Below are positions 1 to 4,232 of a stretch of 5,774 nt of DNA, one piece after another. The notes under the pieces are model-generated. The model had not been told where the DNA came from and searched no databases. It saw only the letters and a program-made list of their open reading frames with translations. The position numbers and the translations under genes are program-made. The DNA lies in assembly GCA_043812455.1 (NCBI GenBank), contig JBDRMB010000025.1, forward strand, positions 1-5,774, read 5' to 3'. Position 1 is the first letter of the stretch. Each line of letters begins with the position of its first letter. This DNA is from JABHQR01 sp043812455 (GTDB lineage: Archaea > Nanobdellota > Nanobdellia > Woesearchaeales > GW2011-AR9).

Positions 1-105
1 TCTTCTTTTGGAGATTTTATCAAACATTATAATGAAGAAAGGCTTCACATGAGCCTTCATTATAAAACACCAAAAGAAGTTTGGGATGATTTAAGAAATG
101 TCTAG
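1..105 (+). CDS. IS481/IS3-like DDE transposase, C-terminal end (cut by window edge)
   Basis: Frame 1 is open from the first base and ends at TAG 103-105, giving the last 34 residues of a longer protein. The segment reads FIKHYNEERLHMSLHYKTP and then a short tail (KEVWDDLRNV). This matches the end of retroviral-type integrase cores in IS3/IS481 transposases, where a YNxxRpHxSL...TP pattern follows the catalytic glutamate. The catalytic Asp-Asp-Glu residues would lie upstream, outside the window. The protein would cut and join DNA at the element ends. It lies directly before the presumed right terminus at about 100-141, as expected for the 3' end of a transposase gene. Whether the whole gene is intact cannot be judged here. 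IS3 orfB is the alternative; the single-ORF IS481 type is preferred because the right-edge element looks the same. Confidence 0.82.
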   Translation, partial: SSFGDFIKHYNEERLHMSLHYKTPKEVWDDLRNV

Positions 106-131
106 CACTTTCGTAGTGTCTAGCAGTTTCG
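100..131 (+). repeat. Tandem 18-base-period direct repeat in the IS terminus
   Basis: GTCTAGCACTTTCG at 100-113 recurs as GTCTAGCAGTTTCG at 118-131, with one mismatch in 14 bases and a period of 18. The first copy overlaps the transposase stop codon (TAG 103-105). Repeated motifs inside an element's end are commonly transposase-binding sites; that role is inferred here. Confidence 0.75.
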
Positions 132-141
132 GGATATTAGA
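100..141 (+). mobile_element. Presumed right terminus of the left insertion sequence
   Basis: The stretch after the transposase stop contains GTCTAGCA twice. Read as reverse complement from 141 to 114, it matches the + strand at 5636-5663, next to the second transposase, at 18 of 28 positions without gaps. The best blocks are CTAGACA and a TATCxCG core. Opposite ends of two related elements should be inverted relative to each other, and this is what is seen. The exact outer boundary (near 136-141) is uncertain because no target-site duplication can be checked with only one end of the element present. Confidence 0.55.
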
Positions 142-196
142 AATGATGATTATAGTTGTTGTTGCTATAAATCTTTAATCCCATTCCACCCAATAA

Positions 197-206
197 TTTT
201 ATAAAC
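197..206 (+). promoter_or_regulatory. TATA box for tyrS, probable leaderless start
   Basis: TTTTATAAAC is centred near 202, about 27 bases before the A of the tyrS ATG at 229. This is the normal archaeal TATA-to-start distance, so transcription should begin at or next to the ATG. No Shine-Dalgarno sequence lies between 207 and 228, which agrees with a leaderless mRNA. A second TATA-like run (CTATAAAT, 165-172) lies further up and would give a leader of roughly 30 bases without a ribosome site, so it is less likely. Confidence 0.6.
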
Positions 207-228
207 AATTAGAACCCACTAGACTAGT

Positions 229-1248
229 ATGACTCCAGAAGAAAAATTAAACTTAATCAAGCGTAATACGCAAGAAATCATCACTGAAGATGAATTGAAA
301 GAATTAATTAAAAAGAAAAAACAACCGACAGTATATTTGGGTTGGTCAATTACGGGCAGACCACATATTGGTTATTTTGTCCCAGTACTCAAACTAGCAG
401 ATTTTCTTAAAGCAGGATTCAAAGTAAAATTACTTTTAGCAGATCTTCATGGTGCTTTGGACAATACTCCATGGGAAGTATTAGAAAATAGGTACAAACA
501 CTATGCTAATACTATACCATTAATGTTTAAAGCTATTGGTGCAGACATTAGCAATTTTGAAATTGTTAAAGGTTCAGATTTTCAATTAAAAAAAGAATAC
601 TGTTCAGATTTATTAAAAATGTCTACCTTCATTAGCATTAATGATGCTAAACGAGCAAGTTCTGAAGTTGTCAAGTATGGTGATAATCCTAAACTTAGTG
701 GTTTAATTTACCCTTTAATGCAATCTCTTGATGAACAGTATCTTGGTGTTGATATCCAGTATGGTGGTGTTGATCAAAGAAAAATCTTAATGTTCGCGAG
801 AGAAAACTTACCAAAGTTAGGTTACAAAGCCAGAATTGAAGTTATGACCCCTTTGATTCCTGGTTTGATTGGTAAAAAGATGTCGGCTTCCGACCCCAAA
901 TCTAAAATTGATCTTCTAGATGATGAGAAATCTGTTGCTGACAAACTTAAAGGTGCTTATTGTGAAACAGGGGTAGTTGAGGATAACGGTGTTTTAGCAT
1001 TTTTGAAACATGTAATCATGACTATAAAAGAAGATCAACACGAAAAGTTTGTAATTGAACGACCAGAAAAGTTTGGTGGCAATTTAGAATTTTCCAGTTA
1101 TGAAGAAATTGAAAAGCAGTTTGTTGCCAAGAAACTTCATCCGCTTGATTTAAAGAACGCTTTAGCAAAAGAAATTAGCATTTTATTGGATGTGTTTGAT
1201 AAAAACAGAGAGAAATGGGAAAAGTTTGCAAAAGAAGCTTATGCCTGA
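229..1248 (+). CDS. tyrS: Tyrosyl-tRNA synthetase (archaeal/eukaryotic type)
   Basis: This class I aminoacyl-tRNA synthetase activates tyrosine with ATP and charges tRNA-Tyr in the cytoplasm. The 339-residue protein has a HIGH-type motif (PHIG, 45-48) and a KMSKS-type motif (KMSAS, 217-221). The tyrosine pocket is visible as Y36, Y161, Q165, D168 and Q183 in the YxxxQxxD...VDQRK pattern. The anticodon-binding helical domain covers about 230-339, and KSKIDLLDD, NGVLAFLKH and HPLDLKN are family blocks. From memory, the protein resembles the human cytosolic catalytic core along its full length, including the N-terminal PEEKLxLIxRNxQE helix, more than it does the shorter Methanocaldococcus enzyme. 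ATG 229 is the only reasonable start, since an in-frame TAG lies three codons upstream. Its stop abuts the stop of the convergent 71-codon gene with no bases between. Confidence 0.97.
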   Translation: MTPEEKLNLIKRNTQEIITEDELKELIKKKKQPTVYLGWSITGRPHIGYFVPVLKLADFLKAGFKVKLLLADLHGALDNTPWEVLENRYKHYANTIPLMFKAIGADISNFEIVKGSDFQLKKEYCSDLLKMSTFISINDAKRASSEVVKYGDNPKLSGLIYPLMQSLDEQYLGVDIQYGGVDQRKILMFARENLPKLGYKARIEVMTPLIPGLIGKKMSASDPKSKIDLLDDEKSVADKLKGAYCETGVVEDNGVLAFLKHVIMTIKEDQHEKFVIERPEKFGGNLEFSSYEEIEKQFVAKKLHPLDLKNALAKEISILLDVFDKNREKWEKFAKEAYA

Positions 1249-1464
1249 TTAGATTAAATCGAAGATATACGTAACATTAACAATTTGGTCATCCCCATTA
1301 ACATTACAAATTATTTCTTTTTTTGTTAATTTATACTTAAAAGATTTTTTGTTTAAATTTACAGTCATTATTTCATTTTTAGATAAGGGTATTCCGCCTT
1401 TCCAATCATAACTTCCTTTAAACGCCCCCTCATTAAAAATGGCTTTGGTGTTTTTCTTAATCAT
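1249..1464 (-). CDS. Small protein of unknown function, coupled to the M16 peptidase gene
   Basis: This gene encodes 71 residues, beginning MIKKNTKAIFNEGAF and ending VNVTYIFDLI. I do not recognise a family. No signal peptide, membrane segment or metal-binding cysteine cluster is visible. The segment from about residue 37 on alternates polar and hydrophobic residues (IMTVNL, FKYKL, EIICNV, IVNVTYIF), suggesting a small beta-sheet fold, and a Gly-rich turn (YDWKGGIPL) precedes it. ATG 1464 is preferred over a longer TTG start at 1488. It lies one base after the peptidase stop (TAAAATG), with a purine-rich GAGAAGAAG just before it, which suggests translational coupling. The TTG would put eight unlikely residues (MLLLRRSK) inside the peptidase tail. 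A peptidase partner, inhibitor or substrate is possible but unsupported. Confidence 0.7.
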   Translation of the reverse strand: MIKKNTKAIFNEGAFKGSYDWKGGIPLSKNEIMTVNLNKKSFKYKLTKKEIICNVNGDDQIVNVTYIFDLI

Positions 1465-1465
1465 T

Positions 1466-2668
1466 TTACTTCTTCTCAACAACAACAAAGGTATGGTTTT
1501 TTAAATATTTCTTGACAACCCGCTTAACATCTTGCACTGTTACTTTCTGGATATTCTTGATAAAACTTTCAATCAGCTTAGCATCTTTGTTTTGTTCCCA
1601 GAACAAAAGTTGATCAGCTAATTTTTGTGAATCTTCCAACTCTAAAAAATAATCCCCCTCAAGATAAGTTTTTGCTTCTTTCAAATCCTCTTCTTTAAGT
1701 TCTTGTAGTTTGGAAAGTTCTTTGAGGATTATTTTTTTAACAAGACCTAAATTTTTCTTGTCAAGGCCAGCATATATTGCAAAATAACCATAACTTAATT
1801 CACTAACATTTTCGGTGCCTACATCGTAAGCAAGACCTTCCTTAGCGCGAATTTCGTTAAACATCCTACCACTTTGACCGCGGCCAAGAATTCCATCAAT
1901 GATGTCAAACACATAGCTATCAGGGTGTGTCCGAGGTAGAGTTTTAAAACCCATTACAGCATAACTACCAGCTATTGACCTTTTCTCAATTTTAACTTTG
2001 TTTCTTCTTTGTGTTGGTTCTTTGATTCTAGTTTTCTTTATTGCAACAGACTTTTTCATAACAAATTTTTCTTGAACTTGTTTCTTCCAATCTTTAATAT
2101 CTCCCACAACGGAAACAACAATATTGCTCGGAACATAATATTTCTGAAAATAGTTTAGTAAGGTTTTTCGACTAATGTTCTTGATGACTTTGGGGTCGCC
2201 GTAAGATGGATATTTTGAAGGATGTTTATCAAACATGGTCTTTTGTAACAAGATCCATTGGTAATACCTAGGATCATCATTAATTAAATCAATTTCTTTC
2301 AAAATTATTCCTTTTTCCTTATTGATGTTTTTATCTAAAAACACAGAATTCAACAAAATATCAGAAATTACTTCCAATGCTATCTTAAAATGTTTGTTCA
2401 AGACTTTAACATAAAAGTTTGTTCGTTCGTTAGTTGTATAAGCATTAAATTCCCCGCCAATTTTTTCTATTTCATTAGAAATTGTCCGATTGGTTGGTCG
2501 TTTTTTTGTACCTTCAAACAACATGTGTTCAATCAGATGTGACAACCCTTTTTCGTTGATTTTTTCATCATTACTGCCAACTTTTACCATTACTTCTATA
2601 ACTACTGATTTGCTCTTTTTATGTTTGAATATGACTGTCAAACCATTCGAAAAAACTACTTTTTGCAT
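1466..2668 (-). CDS. M16 family zinc metallopeptidase (pitrilysin/insulinase clan)
   Basis: This 400-residue peptidase has the inverted zinc motif HLIEH at 44-48 (H44 and H48 bind zinc, E47 is the catalytic base). The third ligand is probably E125 in EKGIILKE (118-125), about 77 residues on, as in mitochondrial processing peptidase. The C-terminal half carries the conserved GRGQSGRMFNEIRAKEGLAY block (262-281) with R274 and Y281, which contact substrate in this family. Length fits the M16B type, in which two ~200-residue halves form one unit and two proteins make a closed chamber degrading short or unfolded peptides. No signal peptide is seen, so action in the cytoplasm is expected. All catalytic residues are present. 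ATG 2668 sits about 26 bases from a strong TATA/BRE, indicating a leaderless transcript shared with the small gene behind it. M16 enzymes are less common in archaea than in bacteria, so transfer is possible. The natural substrate is unknown. Confidence 0.93.
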   Translation of the reverse strand: MQKVVFSNGLTVIFKHKKSKSVVIEVMVKVGSNDEKINEKGLSHLIEHMLFEGTKKRPTNRTISNEIEKIGGEFNAYTTNERTNFYVKVLNKHFKIALEVISDILLNSVFLDKNINKEKGIILKEIDLINDDPRYYQWILLQKTMFDKHPSKYPSYGDPKVIKNISRKTLLNYFQKYYVPSNIVVSVVGDIKDWKKQVQEKFVMKKSVAIKKTRIKEPTQRRNKVKIEKRSIAGSYAVMGFKTLPRTHPDSYVFDIIDGILGRGQSGRMFNEIRAKEGLAYDVGTENVSELSYGYFAIYAGLDKKNLGLVKKIILKELSKLQELKEEDLKEAKTYLEGDYFLELEDSQKLADQLLFWEQNKDAKLIESFIKNIQKVTVQDVKRVVKKYLKNHTFVVVEKK

Positions 2669-2689
2669 GGTAAAAGCTTATTTTTAAGG

Positions 2690-2704
2690 TTTATAATCCT
2701 TTCG
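2690..2704 (-). promoter_or_regulatory. BRE/TATA promoter of the M16 peptidase unit
   Basis: On the minus strand this reads CGAAAGGATTATAAA, a close match to the archaeal purine-rich BRE followed by a TATA box. The TATA centre (about 2694) lies 26 bases from the A of ATG 2668, so the transcript should start at the initiation codon. No Shine-Dalgarno sequence is present between the box and the ATG. Confidence 0.75.
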
Positions 2705-2710
2705 CAGAGT

Positions 2711-2746
2711 TTTAATAGAATTAAAGCTAAAGATTAACGTAATCTT
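2711..2746. repeat. Two adjacent small inverted repeats between divergent promoters
   Basis: TTTAAT-AGA-ATTAAA occupies 2711-2725 and AAGATTA-ACG-TAATCTT occupies 2730-2746. Each is a perfect inverted repeat with a three-base spacer, and their centres are 20 bases apart, about two helical turns. They lie between the minus-strand peptidase promoter and the plus-strand tRNA promoter, where an operator would be expected. The sequence is very AT-rich, so chance is a serious alternative. Confidence 0.35.
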
Positions 2747-2756
2747 AAAATCAACC

Positions 2757-2771
2757 ATAAACCTTTTAAAT
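2757..2771 (+). promoter_or_regulatory. Probable promoter of tRNA-Pro and the downstream cluster
   Basis: ATAAACCTTTTAAAT resembles a BRE plus TATA box. With its centre near 2768, initiation would fall near 2794, leaving a leader of about 15 bases to be removed by RNase P before the tRNA at 2809. A second TATA-like run (TTTATAAA, 2793-2800) is too close to the tRNA to direct its transcription. Confidence 0.45.
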
Positions 2772-2808
2772 CTAAGCTTTTTCAACAAAATGTTTATAAA
2801 TGGGACGA

Positions 2809-2883
2809 GGGGCTGTAGTGTAGCTTGGTCTATCACTAATGGTTTGGGACCATTGAACCCCGGTTCGAATCCGGGCAGCCCCA
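2809..2883 (+). tRNA. tRNA-Pro (anticodon TGG)
   Basis: A full cloverleaf can be folded. The acceptor stem pairs GGGGCTG (2809-2815) with CAGCCCC (2876-2882). The D arm has a 3-bp GTG/CAC stem and a GG in its loop. The anticodon stem pairs AATGG (2838-2842) with CCATT (2850-2854). The loop TTTGGGA carries anticodon TGG at 2845-2847, with G at position 37. The T arm pairs CCCGG with CCGGG around TTCGAAT. Base 2883 (A) is the discriminator. CCA is not encoded, as is frequent in archaea, and there is no intron. It lies 54 bases before the eL43 gene on the same strand. Its antisense strand yields a spurious ORF that should not be annotated. Confidence 0.97.
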
Positions 2884-2924
2884 TATTTACCATTAAAAAT
2901 CCAGGTATTAAGATCAAAATAAGC

Positions 2925-2928
2925 GAGG
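2925..2928 (+). promoter_or_regulatory. Shine-Dalgarno site of eL43
   Basis: GAGG lies nine bases before ATG 2938 and fixes that start; an in-frame TAA at 2920-2922 rules out any longer form. Its presence implies a mRNA with a 5' leader, unlike tyrS or the peptidase. The leader could come from readthrough of tRNA-Pro or from a weak TATA-like ATTAAAAAT near 2892-2900. Confidence 0.6.
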
Positions 2929-2937
2929 AATTTAGTA

Positions 2938-3132
2938 ATGCCAACAAAAAGATTTGGTCCCCGTTATGGGAGACGACCGAAAACTAGTTTTGCTCTGATT
3001 GAATCTGAGCAGCGGAAAAAACATAAATGTCCATACTGTAACAAAATTGCAGTTAAGAGAGTGGCTACCGGCATTTGGGAATGTCGAAAATGTTCAATTA
3101 AATTTGCAGGTAGAGCTTATACTATTAAATAG
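2938..3132 (+). CDS. rpl37ae: Large-subunit ribosomal protein eL43 (L37Ae)
   Basis: This 64-residue zinc-ribbon protein of the archaeal/eukaryotic 50S/60S subunit binds 23S rRNA. The N terminus has the family's RFGPRYGRR block (5-13). The zinc site is CPYC (31-34) with CRKC (49-52), and AVKRVATGIWECRKC and KFAGRAY are near-invariant family stretches. It is shorter than typical archaeal versions (roughly 70-90 residues), lacking the extra basic N-terminal residues, some of the linker and the C-terminal tail. It is followed 11 bases later by rpoP and then pfdB, an order conserved in many archaea, so the identification is supported by both motif and context. Confidence 0.97.
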   Translation: MPTKRFGPRYGRRPKTSFALIESEQRKKHKCPYCNKIAVKRVATGIWECRKCSIKFAGRAYTIK

Positions 3133-3143
3133 GTTGAAAAAAA

Positions 3144-3278
3144 ATGTACTACAAATGTTTTCATTGTGACAAAAAAGTTGAAGAAGAGTACACTAAAGCT
3201 AGAGTAAGATGCCCTTACTGCGGTGGAAAAATTCTTCACAAGGACCGTAAACATACAGTAACGGTTAAGGCCAGATAA
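3144..3278 (+). CDS. rpoP: DNA-directed RNA polymerase subunit P (Rpo12)
   Basis: This is a very short gene of 44 residues, starting MYYKCFHCDKKVEEEY and ending VTVKAR. It is the archaeal counterpart of eukaryotic RPABC4/Rpb12, a zinc-binding subunit that bridges the large subunit assembly of RNA polymerase. The zinc ligands are C5 and C8 (CFHC) and C23 and C26 (CPYC), followed by the typical GGKIL segment and a basic C terminus. Length is normal for the family. The start follows the eL43 stop by 11 bases, and a weak AGGT at 3131-3134 could serve as ribosome site. Co-transcription with eL43 is expected, and this neighbourhood is widely conserved in archaea. Confidence 0.96.
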   Translation: MYYKCFHCDKKVEEEYTKARVRCPYCGGKILHKDRKHTVTVKAR

Positions 3279-3284
3279 CGCCGG

Positions 3285-3295
3285 TTTCTTTTTTT
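3285..3295 (+). terminator. T-rich tract, possible archaeal termination signal
   Basis: TTTCTTTTTTT directly follows the rpoP stop codon (3276-3278). Archaeal RNA polymerase can terminate at such T-runs without a hairpin, so partial termination between rpoP and pfdB is possible. The adjoining TTTTAAAATTTA could alternatively act as a weak TATA element for pfdB. Confidence 0.3.
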
Positions 3296-3318
3296 AAAAT
3301 TTAGGAGATTTAATAACA

Positions 3319-3645
3319 ATGGGTTCAGATCATATAACACAATTACAAATAATTCAACAAAATCTGCAAAACACCATGATGCAGAAACAACAGTTTCAGC
3401 AAGAGTTGGTTGAACTGGAATCTGCTCTGAGAGAGTTGCCTAAAAGTTCTCAATCATTCCAAATCGTTGGTAAATTGATGATTTCCAAAAGTAGGGAAAA
3501 TCTTGAAGCAGAGCTTAATGAGCGAAAAGAAATTATTGACTTGCGTATCAATAATTTTGAGAAACAAGAAAAGCAGTTGAAAGTATCTCTTGAAGAAACT
3601 CAGAAAAAAGCTTTAGAAGAGTTAAAAGCTGAAAAGAAAGTATAA
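3319..3645 (+). CDS. pfdB: Prefoldin subunit beta
   Basis: This is the beta subunit of the hexameric alpha2-beta4 chaperone that captures unfolded proteins and hands them to the thermosome in the cytoplasm. The 108-residue chain has the expected layout. A Gln-rich N-terminal coiled coil (about 5-42) leads to a central beta-hairpin region around ELPKSSQSFQIVGKLMI (39-55). A charged C-terminal coiled coil (about 59-106) has repeated Glu/Lys. It has no cysteine or signal peptide. AGGAGAT at 3303-3309 is a good Shine-Dalgarno site for ATG 3319. It is preceded by eL43 and rpoP as in many archaea, but the extra genes often found between rpoP and pfdB (Brix-domain, DUF3194) are absent; only 40 bases separate them. 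Its stop is one base from that of the convergent MscS gene. Confidence 0.93.
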   Translation: MGSDHITQLQIIQQNLQNTMMQKQQFQQELVELESALRELPKSSQSFQIVGKLMISKSRENLEAELNERKEIIDLRINNFEKQEKQLKVSLEETQKKALEELKAEKKV

Positions 3646-3646
3646 C

Positions 3647-4186
3647 CTAATCCTTCTTCTTGACCCAAAACTTAGTTTTTAAGAATAAGTTGTTTGGAAC
3701 ATAAAGAACATCGCCGTGTTCAGTTTTAATCTCTGTTTCTAAATAACCAATTTTCTCTACTCTGCCAGATATTTCTTTTACCTTAATACTTTTGCCGATC
3801 ACAATCTTGCCTTTCCTTTGAAGCACTAACCAAGCAATAAAGTTTGGGATTATATCCTTTGCGCCAACTAAAAAACTTAAAATTAATAACATCAATACTG
3901 CTCCCAACAGCAAGTAAATTACAATTGAAGTAATACCAAGTGTATCCAACGCAACAACAATGGTTACTAAGAAAATTAAATAAGAAATTATGTTACTCAT
4001 GATCACTTCAGTATTGTATCTTACTCCAACTTTGAGCAATATTTTGTTCAAACCAACTTCTTTCAAAGCTTTGTTAAGTAACTTTTTGGCAAATATTCCT
4101 ATCCCAAATCCAACTAATAAAATTATAATAGCTGTAATGATCTTCCAAAAGTACTCCTGTAATATAACTAATACGTTTTCTAACAT
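3647..4186 (-). CDS. Small MscS-like mechanosensitive channel, no C-terminal cage
   Basis: This is a 179-residue membrane protein. Hydrophobic segments fall at about 13-33, 64-82 and 86-122, the last matching the pore-lining TM3 of MscS (SFLVGAKDIIPNFIAWLVL). The MscS beta domain follows (about 127-170): GKSIKVKEISGRVEKIGYLETEIKT, then DVLYVPNN, which aligns with the family's GTVxxIxxxxTxxRTxDGxxxxIPN. The protein ends nine residues after NNLFLK, so the alpha/beta cage that forms the cytoplasmic chamber in the 286-residue E. coli channel is absent. MscS proteins open under membrane tension and release solutes during osmotic downshock. This compact form probably does the same, or conducts ions under other control. 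It lies 43 bases downstream of the antiporter, with its own probable promoter. No frameshift is evident. Confidence 0.85.
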   Translation of the reverse strand: MLENVLVILQEYFWKIITAIIILLVGFGIGIFAKKLLNKALKEVGLNKILLKVGVRYNTEVIMSNIISYLIFLVTIVVALDTLGITSIVIYLLLGAVLMLLILSFLVGAKDIIPNFIAWLVLQRKGKIVIGKSIKVKEISGRVEKIGYLETEIKTEHGDVLYVPNNLFLKTKFWVKKKD

Positions 4187-4218
4187 TTTACTTGATTATT
4201 ACTAAATGTTCAGAAGGA

Positions 4219-4232
4219 GTTTATATATTTTA
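4219..4232 (-). promoter_or_regulatory. TATA box of the MscS-like gene
   Basis: The minus strand reads TAAAATATATAAAC, overlapping the antiporter stop codon (plus-strand 4230-4232). The centre near 4224 predicts initiation near 4198 and a leader of about 12 bases with no Shine-Dalgarno sequence. The channel can therefore be expressed independently of the antiporter, although readthrough remains possible. Confidence 0.5.

Noticed and set aside
100..131. Possible start of a CRISPR array
   Set aside because: Only two repeat units with an 18-base period and no spacers of normal length; the position next to a transposase stop fits an IS terminus.
1465..1488. Eight-codon TTG-start extension of the 71-codon gene
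   Set aside because: It would use a TTG start inside the peptidase tail, while an ATG sits one base after the peptidase stop with a purine-rich site ahead of it.
2490..2687. 65-codon plus-strand ORF inside the M16 gene
   Set aside because: It lies opposite the zinc-motif coding region, which is under strong constraint, and shows no family features.
2793..2800. TTTATAAA as the tRNA-Pro promoter
   Set aside because: Its centre is only about 12 bases before the mature tRNA, so a start 26 bases downstream would fall inside the tRNA.
2669..2808. A hidden small RNA or gene between the M16 gene and tRNA-Pro
   Set aside because: No open frame with a start signal and no GC-rich structured segment is visible; promoters and small inverted repeats account for the region.
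2684..2947. 87-codon minus-strand ORF across the tRNA region
   Set aside because: It is antisense to tRNA-Pro and eL43's start region; LPGFEPGF-type peptides are the usual artefact of reading a tRNA gene backwards.
2790..2987. 65-codon plus-strand ORF through the tRNA
   Set aside because: It runs through the tRNA and overlaps eL43 in another frame, with no ribosome site and no recognisable product.
3990..4205. 71-codon plus-strand ORF opposite the MscS gene
   Set aside because: Its hydrophobic look follows from being antisense to membrane-segment codons; no start signal supports it.
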